A DNA stretch of 64,000 bases. It comes from Xanthobacter tagetidis (GTDB lineage: Bacteria > Pseudomonadota > Alphaproteobacteria > Rhizobiales > Xanthobacteraceae). Each line of letters starts with the position of its first letter. Position 1 is the stretch's first letter. A model generated the notes under the pieces. The model did not search any database. It saw only the letters and a program-made list of their open reading frames with translations, and was not told the DNA's origin. The stretch is from positions 62,001-126,000 of the forward strand of contig NZ_RCTF01000005.1 in the NCBI RefSeq assembly GCF_003667445.1, given 5' to 3'. Below are positions 27,603 through 36,938 of this stretch, in pieces. The position numbers and the translations under genes were made by a program.

Positions 27603-30383
27603 ATGCTAGGTGGATTTGCCCGCAAGCTCTTCGGCTCCGCGAACGACCGCCGCGTCAAGGGCTACCGCCCGCGCGTCCAGGCCATCAACGCCATGGAGAA
27701 GGAGCTGGAGGGCCTGTCCGACGAGGCGCTGCGCGCCCGCACCCAGGAGTTCCGCGCGCAGATCGCCGCAGGCACCTCGCTCGACGACCTGCTGGTGCCG
27801 GCCTTCGCCACCGTGCGCGAGGGCGCCAAGCGCGCGCTCGGCATGCGCCCGTTCGACGTGCAGCTGATCGGCGGCATGGTGCTGCACGAGGGCGGCATCG
27901 CCGAGATGAAGACCGGCGAAGGCAAGACCCTGGTCGCCACCCTTCCGGTCTATCTCAACGCGCTCGCCGGCAAGGGCGTGCATGTGGTCACGGTGAACGA
28001 CTACCTCGCCAAGCGCGACGCCGAGTGGATGGGGCGCCTCTACCGCTTCCTCGGCCTGTCCACCGGCATCATCGTCCACGGCCTCGACGATGACGAGCGC
28101 CGCGCCGCCTACGAGGCGGACGTGACCTACGCCACCAACAACGAGCTGGGCTTCGACTATCTGCGCGACAACATGAAGTATGAGCGCGCCCAGATGGTGC
28201 AGCGCCCGCACTTCTACGCCATCGTCGACGAGGTGGACTCGATCCTGGTGGACGAGGCGCGCACGCCGCTCATCATCTCCGGCCCGCTCGACGACCGCTC
28301 GGACTTCTACAACACCATCGACCTCTACATCCCGCGCCTCGTGAAGGAAGACTACGAGGTGGACGAGAAGCAGCGCACCGTCACCATGACGGAAGCGGGC
28401 ATGGAGAAGATGGAGCAGATGCTCGCCGAGGCGGGGCTGCTGAAGTCGGAGAGCCTCTACGACATCGAGAACGTCTCGGTGGTGCACCACGTGAACCAGG
28501 CGCTGCGCGCCCACGCGCTGTTCCAGCGCGACAAGGACTATATCGTCCGCAACGGCGAGGTGGTCATCATCGACGAGTTCACCGGCCGCATGATGCCGGG
28601 CCGGCGCTATTCGGAAGGCCTGCACCAGGCGCTGGAGGCCAAGGAGCGCGTCCAGGTCCAGCCGGAGAACCAGACGCTCGCCTCCATCACCTTCCAGAAC
28701 TATTTCCGCCTCTACCAGAAGCTCGCCGGCATGACCGGAACCGCCTCCACCGAGGCGGCCGAGTTCCAGGACATCTACAAGCTCGAAGTGGTGGAGGTTC
28801 CCACCAACGTGCCGGTCTCGCGCATCGACGACGACGACGAGGTCTACCGGTCGGCGGCGGAGAAGTACAAGGCCATCATCACCCTCATCCGCGACTGCCA
28901 CGAGCGCGGCCAGCCGGTGCTGGTGGGCACCACCTCGATCGAGAAGTCCGAGCTGCTCGCCGAGCTCCTGAAGCAGGAAGGCTTCCGGCAGGTGGACTTC
29001 TCAGACCCCGACGCCACCTCGGGCCTGCGCAGCAATGCGCGCTCGTTCGCGGTGCTCAACGCCCGCTACCACGAGCAGGAAGCCTATATCGTCGCCCAGG
29101 CCGGCGTGCCCGGTGCCATCACCATCGCCACCAACATGGCCGGCCGCGGCACCGACATCAAGCTGGGCGGCAACGTCGAGATGCGCGTCGCCCACGAGCT
29201 GAGCGACCTGCCCGAGGGCGAGGAGCGCACCGCCGCCGAGGCGAAGATCGCCGGCGAGGTCGAGGAGCTCAAGAAGACCGCGCTCGCCGCCGGCGGCCTG
29301 TTCGTGCTCGGCACCGAGCGCCACGAGAGCCGGCGCATCGACAACCAGCTGCGCGGCCGCTCCGGCCGCCAGGGCGACCCCGGCCATTCCAAGTTCTTCC
29401 TGTCGCTGGAAGACGACCTGATGCGCATCTTCGGGTCGAACCGGCTCGACGGCATGCTCCAGAAGCTCGGCCTCAAGGAGGACGAGGCGATCGTCCATCC
29501 CTGGATCAACAAGGCGCTGGAGAAGGCGCAGCAGAAGGTCGAGGCGCGCAACTACGACATCCGCAAGAACCTGCTCAAGTATGACGACGTGCTCAACGAC
29601 CAGCGCAAGGTGGTGTTCGAGCAGCGCGTCGAGCTGATGAACGACGACGACGTGGCCGAGACGGTGGAGGACATGCGCCATGCCCTCATCACCGAGACGG
29701 TGGCGAAGTTCATCCCCGAGAACGCCTATCCCGAGCAGTGGGACGTGGACGGCCTCGACGCCGCCATCAAGGAGGTGCTGGGCCTCGATCTGCCGGTGAA
29801 GGACTGGGCCAAGGAAGAGGGCATCGCCGGCCCCGAGGTCACCGAGCGCATCATCCGCCGCGCCGACGAGTGGATGGCGGCGAAGAGCGCCCAGTACGGG
29901 CCGGACCTCATGCGCTACGTGGAGAAGTCGATCCTGCTCCAGACGCTGGACCATCTGTGGCGCGAGCATATCGGCATGCTGGACCACCTGCGCCAGGTGG
30001 TGGGCCTGCGCGGCTATGCCCAGCGCGATCCGCTGAACGAGTACAAGTCCGAGGCCTTCAACCTGTTCTCCGCGCTGCTCAACCGGCTGCGCGAGATCGT
30101 CACCGCCCAGCTCATGCGGGTGGAGATCGTCACCCAGCCGCCGCCGGTGGGCGAGCTTCCCCCCATGGAGGCGCACCACGAGAACCCGCTGACCGGCGAG
30201 GACGAGATGGCGGACGCCGGCGCGGCCATCGGCAGCCGCCCGCAGCCGCTGCTCTCGGGCGACATCGCGGTGGCCGAGCGCAACCCGGACGATCCCTCCA
30301 CCTGGGGCAAGGTGGGCCGCAACGAGGCCTGCCCCTGCGGCTCCGGCAAGAAGTTCAAGCACTGCCACGGCCGCTTCGCCTGA
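27603..30383 (+). CDS. secA: Preprotein translocase ATPase SecA
   Basis: A 926-residue motor of the Sec system, coupling ATP hydrolysis to export through SecYEG. It has the N-terminal ATPase domain with Walker A ([10 protein letters not shown]), the DEAD-box variant [20 protein letters not shown], the preprotein cross-linking and second ATPase domains ([28 protein letters not shown]), the helical scaffold ([18 protein letters not shown]), and a C-terminal zinc motif ([13 protein letters not shown]) for SecB and lipid contact. The ATG at 27603 directly precedes the conserved [11 protein letters not shown]; an upstream open frame is unrelated sequence. It is monocistronic in appearance. Confidence 0.97.
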   Translation: MLGGFARKLFGSANDRRVKGYRPRVQAINAMEKELEGLSDEALRARTQEFRAQIAAGTSLDDLLVPAFATVREGAKRALGMRPFDVQLIGGMVLHEGGIAEMKTGEGKTLVATLPVYLNALAGKGVHVVTVNDYLAKRDAEWMGRLYRFLGLSTGIIVHGLDDDERRAAYEADVTYATNNELGFDYLRDNMKYERAQMVQRPHFYAIVDEVDSILVDEARTPLIISGPLDDRSDFYNTIDLYIPRLVKEDYEVDEKQRTVTMTEAGMEKMEQMLAEAGLLKSESLYDIENVSVVHHVNQALRAHALFQRDKDYIVRNGEVVIIDEFTGRMMPGRRYSEGLHQALEAKERVQVQPENQTLASITFQNYFRLYQKLAGMTGTASTEAAEFQDIYKLEVVEVPTNVPVSRIDDDDEVYRSAAEKYKAIITLIRDCHERGQPVLVGTTSIEKSELLAELLKQEGFRQVDFSDPDATSGLRSNARSFAVLNARYHEQEAYIVAQAGVPGAITIATNMAGRGTDIKLGGNVEMRVAHELSDLPEGEERTAAEAKIAGEVEELKKTALAAGGLFVLGTERHESRRIDNQLRGRSGRQGDPGHSKFFLSLEDDLMRIFGSNRLDGMLQKLGLKEDEAIVHPWINKALEKAQQKVEARNYDIRKNLLKYDDVLNDQRKVVFEQRVELMNDDDVAETVEDMRHALITETVAKFIPENAYPEQWDVDGLDAAIKEVLGLDLPVKDWAKEEGIAGPEVTERIIRRADEWMAAKSAQYGPDLMRYVEKSILLQTLDHLWREHIGMLDHLRQVVGLRGYAQRDPLNEYKSEAFNLFSALLNRLREIVTAQLMRVEIVTQPPPVGELPPMEAHHENPLTGEDEMADAGAAIGSRPQPLLSGDIAVAERNPDDPSTWGKVGRNEACPCGSGKKFKHCHGRFA

Positions 30384-30434
30384 GCGCGATCGCGGCCGTT
30401 TCGCAAAGCCCACCCCCTCCGTTCGCGCCCCCAA

Positions 30435-30585
30435 GGAAGCGGCAAGGCCGCCGCTCGCAGCGCCTCGAGTTGTGAAGCGCGCCCCTCACCGTTCGCGCGC
30501 CCTCTCCCCCTGTGGGAGAGGGCGGGGTGAGGGGTTCCGCACCCTCCGAGCCGTGCAGGCGGGGCCCCCGGCGCGCCGGATGCCC
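30435..30585. repeat. Intergenic repeat, family B, copy 1
   Basis: First of two ~150-bp direct repeats about 240 bp apart. It contains a nested hairpin: outer arms CCCCTCACC / GGTGAGGGG, inner arms CCCTCTCCC / GGGAGAGGG around CCTGT. After it comes CACCCTCCGAGCCGTGCAGG, which is shared with copy 2. Confidence 0.8.
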
Positions 30586-30675
30586 AGCGCCCCGCGCCCT
30601 CACCCCCAACCACTCTCCCCCAACCCCTCTCCCGCGAGGGGAGAGGGGAGACAGCCCTCTCCGTCCGCACGCCAA

Positions 30676-30825
30676 CGAAGCGGGAAGGCCGCCGCTCGCA
30701 GCGCCTCGCGTTGTGAAGCGCGCCCCTCACCGTTCGCGCGCCCTCTCCCCCTGTGGGAGAGGGCCGGGGTGAGGGTTCCGCGCCCTCCGAGCCGTGCAGG
30801 CGGGGCTCCCATCTCGCCGGATGCC
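30676..30825. repeat. Intergenic repeat, family B, copy 2
   Basis: Second ~150-bp copy, differing from copy 1 at a few positions only. It has the same nested CCCCTCACC / CCCTCTCCC hairpin and the same flanks (CCGCTCGCAGCGCCTCG ... CCGAGCCGTGCAGGCGGGG). Confidence 0.8.
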
Positions 30826-30937
30826 CTGCCCCCCGCCCCCTGCGAACCGAGCGGGGAAGCCAGAATGAGACGTTGCGCACCCTCCGAGCCGAGCAGACGG
30901 GTGCTTCGGGAGCCCCGACCCCGGGACTTGAGAGCGC

Positions 30938-31579
30938 TCAGCCACCTTTGAGCCGCCGCGCCAGAAACCGGTCGAGGGCCACCAGCAGCAGGCCGGCGGC
31001 GAGGAAGCCCGCGGCGAGGGCCAGCGCGTTGAGCGCCATGCGTTCCGGGCCGAGCTTCGCCGGATCGAGGAACCAGTAGGCATACCAGCCGTCATACGCG
31101 CCGCGCGCCATCGCATAAGCGAGATAGCCGAGCGGCGGCACCATGGCCCACAAGGCGTCGCGGAAGGCGAGGCCGCCGTGGGGCATGAGCGCCCATGCGA
31201 GAAGGAACAAAGGCGGCATGACGTCGTGCAGCGCATGGTCGGCCACCGCCTGCCACCCGGTGGGGTTCCACACGTGCCGCAGCAGCAGCGAATAGACGAT
31301 GCCGATGAGCACGATCGCCACCACCGCCGCGAGCTTCACCCGCGCCCCGGCGAGCACCCCGCGCGGCGCCAGCGCCATGGCGAGCGCCACCACCGCCGCG
31401 AACATGTTGCCGAGGATGGTGAAATAGCCGAAGAAGCGCCACAGCCCGGCGCCCAGCGCCGGCAGCAAGGCGAGCCCGCCTTGCCCCTCCTTGACCACGA
31501 TGATGCCGAGCTGGAGCGCCAGCGCCGCAAACCCCACCAGCGCCGCCACCAGCGCCAGCCTTCTGCCCCACCGTTCCAT
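30938..31579 (-). CDS. Pr6Pr family membrane protein (FAR-17a/AIG1-like)
   Basis: A 213-residue integral membrane protein with about six hydrophobic helices and family-like features: LWRFFGYFTILGNMFAAVVAL near the N-terminus, LLLRHVWNPTGWQAVADHALHDVMPPLFLLAWAL in the centre and a C-terminal YWFLDPAKLG motif. The conserved Thr, Asn and His residues resemble the FAR-17a/AIG1 group, some eukaryotic members of which are Thr-dependent lipid hydrolases. The bacterial role is not known. The ATG at 31579 starts the first helix. It is divergent from a DUF6790-like gene. Confidence 0.75.
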   Translation of the reverse strand: MERWGRRLALVAALVGFAALALQLGIIVVKEGQGGLALLPALGAGLWRFFGYFTILGNMFAAVVALAMALAPRGVLAGARVKLAAVVAIVLIGIVYSLLLRHVWNPTGWQAVADHALHDVMPPLFLLAWALMPHGGLAFRDALWAMVPPLGYLAYAMARGAYDGWYAYWFLDPAKLGPERMALNALALAAGFLAAGLLLVALDRFLARRLKGG

Positions 31580-31770
31580 GACGCCCGCCCTCCGGCCCCG
31601 GGGCGGGACCGCCTGCGCGGCAGGCGGCACGCCCACAAAGTCACGGCAAAGCTTAGAACGCAGCCGGCGTAAACCGAAATCAATTGCTCGGGTCAAGCCG
31701 GGCCGCGTTGATGGGGGCCGGCTTTCGTGGTGTCGTCACGGGCCGCGCCGTGGCTGCGGAAGGGGGGCCC

Positions 31771-32274
31771 ATGATCGTCGTCTTCATCGTGCTTGCGAGC
31801 GTGCTGCTGCCGTTCGCCCATCTCGCTCTGGCCAAGGGGCCGTGGACGCGCCGCAACGTGCTGCGCCTGCTGCTGGTCTATGCCTTCGTGCTCGACGTGG
31901 GCATGGTCGGCTTCTTCTTCGGCTTCGTCCCGCACGTCTTCTTCGCCGACGAGGCCGCAAAGCTGATCGGCTGGGCGCCGGGCAGCCCGTTCCAGTTCGA
32001 GGTGGGGCTGCACGACGGCGCCTGGGGCCTCCTCGGCTTCCTGTGCGTCTTCATCGGCGGCGGGTTCTGGCTCGCGACCGCGCTCGGCTGGTCGTTCTTC
32101 ATGCTCGGCGCGGCCTACGGGCATGTGCGCGAGCTGGTGGTGGCGCACGACTTCGCGCCCTACAACCTGATGCCGGCCTTCACCGACACCTTCATCCCGC
32201 TGTGGCTGCTCGGCCTGCTCTACGCCTACTGGCGCAGCGGCGGGCTTGAAGGCGGTCTGCGCCGGGAGGCCTGA
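31771..32274 (+). CDS. Small membrane protein, DUF6790-like
   Basis: A 167-residue protein with four predicted helices (IVVFIVLASVLLPFAHLAL, VLRLLLVYAFVLDVGMVGFFFGF, GLLGFLCVFIGGGFWLATALGWSFFMLG, FIPLWLLGLLYAYW). The stretch FADEAAKLIGWAPGSPFQFEVGLHDGAWGLLGFL is typical of the DUF6790 family as I remember it. AAGGGGGG lies close before the ATG at 31771. The function is unknown. It ends 10 bp before the convergent L,D-transpeptidase gene. Confidence 0.7.
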   Translation: MIVVFIVLASVLLPFAHLALAKGPWTRRNVLRLLLVYAFVLDVGMVGFFFGFVPHVFFADEAAKLIGWAPGSPFQFEVGLHDGAWGLLGFLCVFIGGGFWLATALGWSFFMLGAAYGHVRELVVAHDFAPYNLMPAFTDTFIPLWLLGLLYAYWRSGGLEGGLRREA

Positions 32275-32284
32275 GGCGCGCGGC

Positions 32285-33373
32285 TCAACGCGGCGCGATC
32301 GTGCCGGTGACGGTGGGGGTGCCGGCCCCGGCCCCCGCCTCGGTGAGGCCGGTATCGTCGAGGCCGCCCGGCGGGCGGGTGGTGTCCGGCACCGTGCCGG
32401 GCGCCTGGGAATAGCCCGCCTCGCCGCCGCCGGTCTTCTTGCGCTTCAGCTCGGCGAGGAACACCGGGTGCATGCCGCCGTCGCGGTAGGTGCGCACGGG
32501 GGCGACCGGCGCGGTTTGCGACAGCTCGGCCACCAGCGCATCGTCGACGCGGGCCTTGGCGGCGACCGACTGGGCCACCTGCTCGTCCACGCGATAGGGC
32601 GGGCACGCCTCCTGGGCGTTGAAGGTCCTGCCCGGCTCCGGCTCGGCGCCGAACACGTAGCGCCGCTCGCAGACGTTCACCTTGGGCACTTGCCGCGTCA
32701 CCTCGAACTGGTCGTAGCCCTCCTTCAGGTTCCTCCAGAAGGCCATGTTCGGGTTCTTGCGGTTCTCGGCGAGGTTCTTCGGCGTCATGTGGAAGGGATA
32801 GGCCTGCACCTGGAACGCGGTCTGGCCGCCGGCGAAGCTCTCGCGGGCGAGCGAGAAGATCTCGGAGATCTGCTCGTCGGTCATGGCGTAGCAGCCGGCG
32901 GACGAGCAGTCCCCGTGCACCATGAGGAACTCGCCGGTGCGCCCATAGGCGCGGTCGAACGCGTTCGGGAAGCCGAGATTGAACGACAGGTAGTAGCTGG
33001 AGTTCGGATTCATCTGGCCCGGGGCGATGGTGTAGAAGCCCTCCGGCGCCTGGCGGTCGCCCACCCGCACCTTGGGCCCCAGCTCGCCCGACCAGCGGCA
33101 GATGGGATAGGTCTTCAGCAGCGCATACTTGCCGTCCGTGGTCTCCTTCCAGACCTCCAGCTCGGCTTCCTTCTTGAAGATGCGCACCAGGATCGGGCTC
33201 GACGGCTCCATCTTCTTCTGGGCGATCAGGGAGAGCATCTGCGGCGACAGCGGCTTGTTGGCCTTGCGCGACACGTCGTCGGTCTGGGAACAGGCCGAGA
33301 GCGCAAGCGCCAGCGACGCGGCGAGGACCGCCGCGCGGGCACGGGCACCAAATCTCGTCAGCGGACGGCTCAA
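32285..33373 (-). CDS. L,D-transpeptidase family lipoprotein (YkuD/ErfK, YafK-like)
   Basis: A 362-residue envelope protein. An N-terminal signal sequence ends in a lipobox (LALALSACS). The YkuD catalytic core carries HGDCSSAGCYAMTD, with the His and second Cys expected to form the acyl-enzyme in 3-3 crosslinking or in attaching proteins to murein. YafK-type relatives instead release such links. The C-terminal third is Pro/Gly/Thr-rich. There is no ATG near the signal peptide; the TTG at 33373 is placed seven bases after GGGAG and gives a proper signal (SRPLTRFGARARAAVLAASLAL), so I take it as the start. The frame runs open upstream without meaning. Confidence 0.85.
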   Translation of the reverse strand: MSRPLTRFGARARAAVLAASLALALSACSQTDDVSRKANKPLSPQMLSLIAQKKMEPSSPILVRIFKKEAELEVWKETTDGKYALLKTYPICRWSGELGPKVRVGDRQAPEGFYTIAPGQMNPNSSYYLSFNLGFPNAFDRAYGRTGEFLMVHGDCSSAGCYAMTDEQISEIFSLARESFAGGQTAFQVQAYPFHMTPKNLAENRKNPNMAFWRNLKEGYDQFEVTRQVPKVNVCERRYVFGAEPEPGRTFNAQEACPPYRVDEQVAQSVAAKARVDDALVAELSQTAPVAPVRTYRDGGMHPVFLAELKRKKTGGGEAGYSQAPGTVPDTTRPPGGLDDTGLTEAGAGAGTPTVTGTIAPR

Positions 33374-33742
33374 CGCAGAACTCCCAACGTCCGGATCCGG
33401 GACCAGAAGAGGCCAGAAGCGGGCGCCACGTCCATCGGTAAGACCCTGTAGCGTTGACGAATGGTTACCGCAAGCCGCCGCAGGGGCATCCCGCATCGCG
33501 GCAACCTGCTGGCTGGGGCCTACTTTCCGGCCTTGCGCGCAAGCGTGCGACCATCCGCCGTCCACATGTCGTGATCGGCAGCCAAGCCGCCAAATGCGGC
33601 AGGGATGAGAACGCAGGCGGGCCGCGCCTCGCTCAAGCCCGTTCCGCGGCGGCCCGCCATGACCTATGAGAGGGCACCTGTTCACCGGCGGAGCGCCACG
33701 GCGGTGCCCGCGCCGGCGGCATGACCATCGGGAGAACGACCC
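33374..33742. other. 369-bp divergent intergenic region, nothing recognised
   Basis: Lies between the L,D-transpeptidase and SDR genes. Short frames cross it without domain content or ribosome-binding sites. I see no strong repeat or structured RNA; promoters for both flanking genes are presumed. Confidence 0.5.
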
Positions 33743-34528
33743 ATGAATTTCGGACTTGAGGCACGCACGGCCCTGGTGCTCGGCGCGAGCGGCGGTCTCG
33801 GCGGCGCCATCGCCGCGGCGCTCGGGCGCGAGGGCGCGCGCGTCGCGCTCGCCGGCCGCAACGTGGCGGCGCTGGACCGCGCGGCCGCCACCGTGGAGGC
33901 CGGGGGCGGCACCGCGCTGGTGATGCCGTTCGACCTCGCCGACCTCGGCGCCATCGAGGAGGCCGTCGGCAAGGTGGAGACGGCGCTCGGTCCGGTGGAC
34001 ATCCTGGTCAACAACACCGGCGGGCCGCCGCCCACCACCGCCGCGGGCCAGCCCATCGAGCTGTGGGAGAAGAACTTCCGCGCCATGGTGCTGTCGGTGA
34101 TCGCGATCACGGATCGCATCCTGCCCGGCATGCGCGCGCGCCAGTGGGGCCGCATCATCACCGTCACGTCCTCCGGCACCATCGCGCCGATTCCCAACCT
34201 CGCCATGTCCAACACCCTGCGCGTCGCGCTCACCGGCTGGTCGAAGACGCTGGCGCGGGAAGTGGCGCAGGACGGCATCACCGTGAACACGCTGGTGCCG
34301 GGCCGCATCGCCACCGAGCGCGTGGCGTTCCTGGACGAGGCAGCCGCCAAGCGCGAGGGCATCGACGTCGATGAGGTCCGCGTCCGCGCGCGCGCAACCA
34401 TCCCGGCGGGGCGTTACGGCCGGCCGGAGGAATTCGGCGACGCGGCCTGCTTCCTTGCGAGCAATCAGGCCTCCTTCATCACCGGCTCCATGATCCGCGT
34501 CGACGGCGGTCAGATCCCCAACCTGTAG
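33743..34528 (+). CDS. SDR-fold protein lacking the canonical Tyr/Lys pair
   Basis: A 261-residue Rossmann-fold protein of the short-chain dehydrogenase superfamily with GASGGLGGAI, VNNTGG and an intact Ser region (VTSSGTI, Ser143/144). Where YxxxK is expected the sequence reads SNTLR (Ser156 and Arg160), so the usual proton donor and its lysine are both replaced. The C-terminus (GSMIRVDGGQIPNL) is normal. A subset of annotated 3-oxoacyl-ACP reductase-like SDRs shows this same SNTLR/SNALR variant, so it looks like a real subfamily and not decay. Catalytic activity of the standard type is doubtful. It begins at the ATG at 33743 after GGGAGAACGACCC. Confidence 0.85.
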   Translation: MNFGLEARTALVLGASGGLGGAIAAALGREGARVALAGRNVAALDRAAATVEAGGGTALVMPFDLADLGAIEEAVGKVETALGPVDILVNNTGGPPPTTAAGQPIELWEKNFRAMVLSVIAITDRILPGMRARQWGRIITVTSSGTIAPIPNLAMSNTLRVALTGWSKTLAREVAQDGITVNTLVPGRIATERVAFLDEAAAKREGIDVDEVRVRARATIPAGRYGRPEEFGDAACFLASNQASFITGSMIRVDGGQIPNL

Positions 34529-34676
34529 CGGCGCGGCGGCCGGCGCGCCTTCGCTCGGAACCATCCGGAGAAAGTGGGGTTTACCTAAAGTCACAGACTC
34601 GCCCTGTGGCCGAGTCTGACCAACTGGCGGTCCTTCGGTCAGCGGGGCGGCGCGTCACAATTGGAGACAATTGCGG

Positions 34677-35564
34677 ATGGCCGATACGTTCCGGGTAACG
34701 TCCAAGAGCGTCCTGTTCATCACCGTCGACTCTTGTCGATATGATACGTTCCTGGCGTCCCGGACGCCGGCCATGGACCAGGTGTCGGCGACGTTCCGGG
34801 CACAGGCGCCGTGCCATTTCACCTACGCCTCCCATGCCGCCATGTTCGTGGGCTTCACGCCCGGCGTGGCGGATCTGCCGGTGCCGTTCCTCAATCCGAA
34901 GTTCGCGCGGCTGTTCCGGCTCGGCCGGGCCGGCCATGCGGGCCACGGCACCCCCGGCTTCACGGTGGACGGCGACGACATCGTCGCCGGCTTCCGCAAG
35001 GCCGGGTATCACACGGTGGGAACGGGCGCGGCCGGCTGGTTCGACGGATCGACCCCGGTCTCGCGCCGTCTCACCGGAAATTTCAAGCACTTCCGCTTCA
35101 CCGGCCATGCCGGGGTGCGCCAGCAGCTTGCGTTCGTGAAGCAGTCGCTGGCGCGGCGGTGGCGCGACGATGCCTTCGTATTCATCAATGTGGGCGAGAC
35201 CCACGTGCCCTACCATTTCGAGGGCGCGCCCTGGCCGGCGGAGGACAATCCCTGCCGCCCGTTCCAGGCCGAGGACCGCGCCGACGTGTGTCGTGCGCGC
35301 CAGCGCCAGTGCCTGGAATATGTCGATGACGTGCTGGCGCCGCTGATCGAGGCGTTCGCCCACGCCACGATCGTCGTCTGCGCCGACCACGGCGACTGCT
35401 GGGGCGAGGACGGATTGTGGGAGCACGGCATCAGCCATCCCATGACGCTCACCGTGCCGCTGCTCATCCGCTACCGGGGCCAGCCGGTGGAGGAGGCGGT
35501 GGCGCTGCCCGAGGCCGCCCTCGGCCGGCTCGGTCGCACGGCGGTGCCGCAGCCCGTGGCCTGA
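34677..35564 (+). CDS. Sulfatase/alkaline-phosphatase superfamily hydrolase, STM4013-like
   Basis: A 295-residue putative metal-dependent hydrolase. Superfamily metal ligands are visible: VLFITVDSCRYD at the N-terminus, FINVGETHVPYHF in the middle and CADHGDCWGEDGLWEHGISHP near the end. The overall pattern (HFTYASHAAMFVGFTPG, DDIVAGFRKAGYHTVG) resembles STM4013/SEN3800-type hydrolases, which in Salmonella and elsewhere sit with radical-SAM and STM4014-type genes. No such partners flank it here. There is no Cys-x-Pro-x-Arg sulfatase signature, so sulfatase activity should not be assumed. The ATG at 34677 follows GGAG; a TTG at 34671 is an alternative. Confidence 0.7.
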   Translation: MADTFRVTSKSVLFITVDSCRYDTFLASRTPAMDQVSATFRAQAPCHFTYASHAAMFVGFTPGVADLPVPFLNPKFARLFRLGRAGHAGHGTPGFTVDGDDIVAGFRKAGYHTVGTGAAGWFDGSTPVSRRLTGNFKHFRFTGHAGVRQQLAFVKQSLARRWRDDAFVFINVGETHVPYHFEGAPWPAEDNPCRPFQAEDRADVCRARQRQCLEYVDDVLAPLIEAFAHATIVVCADHGDCWGEDGLWEHGISHPMTLTVPLLIRYRGQPVEEAVALPEAALGRLGRTAVPQPVA

Positions 35565-35667
35565 CCCCGCAGGCGCGATTGGCCGGGAAAGGAAAGTCTC
35601 CGCCCGAAATGGCATTCAACGCCGCGGCGAATTGCTCTAGATGGAGCAACTCGAGGGGGGAATTCCC

Positions 35668-36051
35668 ATGCGTTGGATGATTCTTGCGGCCGCGCTGATG
35701 ATGCCGGCCGCCGCGCTGGCGCAGGACGCGCTGACGCCGCCGCCGGACCTCGGCGCGCAGGGCGTGCCGGTGCCGCCGGACGGCACCGCGATCTACGGCG
35801 CTGCGCCGCCGTCCGGCTACATGGCGATCCCGGTGCCGCCCTCCACCTGCGCGCCGCTCCAGGCCATGGTGCAGCAGAACGGCTTCGTTCTGATCCCCAT
35901 CGGCGGCGGCAATGCGCAGCGTTATGTGCGCGACCAGAGCCTGTGCCAGGAGGACCAGGTCGGCACGCCCGCCTGGGTGCCGACCGACGACAATCCGCGC
36001 TGCTTCATCGGCTATACCTGCGACGAGGCCGACAACGACGGCGGCAACTGA
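35668..36051 (+). CDS. Small secreted hypothetical protein
   Basis: 127 residues, not recognised. It has a clear signal peptide (MRWMILAAALMMPAAALAQ, probable cleavage after ALA or AQ). The mature protein of about 108 residues is Pro-rich at its start and has four cysteines (STCAPLQ, SLCQEDQ, PRCFIGYTC), which could form two disulfides, and an acidic tail (CDEADNDGG). GGGGGG lies before the ATG at 35668. It is convergent with the SDR of the uronate operon. Confidence 0.75.
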   Translation: MRWMILAAALMMPAAALAQDALTPPPDLGAQGVPVPPDGTAIYGAAPPSGYMAIPVPPSTCAPLQAMVQQNGFVLIPIGGGNAQRYVRDQSLCQEDQVGTPAWVPTDDNPRCFIGYTCDEADNDGGN

Positions 36052-36070
36052 GCCGCCGCCGGGCGACGGT

Positions 36071-36856
36071 TCACGGCATGTACTGGCCGCCATTCACCTC
36101 GATCACCTGGCCGATGACATAGGCGCTCGCCGTGGAGGCGAGATAGAGGAAGGTGGCGGCGCATTCCTGCGGGCCGCCAAGCCGGCCGGCGGGGATCGAC
36201 GCCTTCATGGCATCCAGGATCTGCGGCGTCGAATAACGATCGTGGAACGGGGTCTCGATCACGCCCGGCGCCACCGCATTGACGCGGATGCCGGCGCCGA
36301 TCAGCTCTTTCGCCCAGCCGTGGGTCGCGGTGGAGATGAAGCCCTTCGCCGCCGCATAGAGCACCGCCCCGCCGCCGCCGCCGGTGCGCGCTGCCACCGA
36401 CGAGACGTTGATGATGGCGCCGCCGCGCCCCTGCGCCGCCATCACCGCGGCGCCCGCGCGCACGAAGTGGATCACCTGGCGCACGTTGAGGTCGAAGACC
36501 GCGCTGATATAGGCGTCGTCATAGTCGGCCGCCGGCACGCGCTGCACGAGCCCGCCGGCATTGTTCACCAGCACGTCGAGCCCGCCGAGGCCCTCCGCCG
36601 CCTCGCGCACGATGCGGTCGGGCACGCCAGGCGCGGTCACGTCGCCCGCCACCAAAAGCGCAATGCCGCCCGCGGCGCGGATCTTCTGCGCCACCGCTTC
36701 CGCCTTGTCGCGGCTGGAATTGTAGTGGACCGCGACCCGCGCGCCGTTGGCGGCGAAGGCCTCGGCCGCCGCCGCGCCGATGCCGGTGGAGGCGCCGGTG
36801 ACGAGGACCGCCTTGCCGGCGAGGTCGGGAAAGACGGGAACGGGAGCGGTCGGCAT
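36071..36856 (-). CDS. SDR family oxidoreductase at the end of the uronate operon
   Basis: A 261-residue classical SDR with TGASTGIG, NNAGG, catalytic Ser (NVSSVAA), YAAAK and the C-terminal VIEVNGGQYMP. GGAGGACATCG precedes the ATG at 36856. It follows the UxuB-type reductase gene by 82 bp on the same strand, behind the GntR regulator and uxaC, so a role in uronate or keto-uronate reduction is plausible but unproven. It is distinct from the kduD at 47361 in the same island. Confidence 0.87.
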   Translation of the reverse strand: MPTAPVPVFPDLAGKAVLVTGASTGIGAAAAEAFAANGARVAVHYNSSRDKAEAVAQKIRAAGGIALLVAGDVTAPGVPDRIVREAAEGLGGLDVLVNNAGGLVQRVPAADYDDAYISAVFDLNVRQVIHFVRAGAAVMAAQGRGGAIINVSSVAARTGGGGGAVLYAAAKGFISTATHGWAKELIGAGIRVNAVAPGVIETPFHDRYSTPQILDAMKASIPAGRLGGPQECAATFLYLASTASAYVIGQVIEVNGGQYMP

Positions 36857-36938
36857 CGATGTCCTCCAGGCTTGGCCTGCGCCGGCTCGCACGTCGTCGA
36901 GGTCGGGCAGGCGCCGGTTGCTATACCAGAGAGCCGCC

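Larger units (their letters stand above)
30384..30937. other. 554-bp non-coding gap between secA and the Pr6Pr gene
   Basis: No supported gene. The gap is built mostly from repeated palindromic sequence (see the two repeat entries), plus an extra hairpin around 30639 (CCCCTCTCCC / GGGAGAGGGG type) and a third partial copy of the unit end at about 30870-30900. Confidence 0.6.

Noticed and set aside
34594..34618. tRNA or sRNA at the CAGACTCG/CGAGTCTG hairpin
   Set aside because: Only one 8-bp stem with a 9-nt loop, no cloverleaf, no T-tract; left unannotated.
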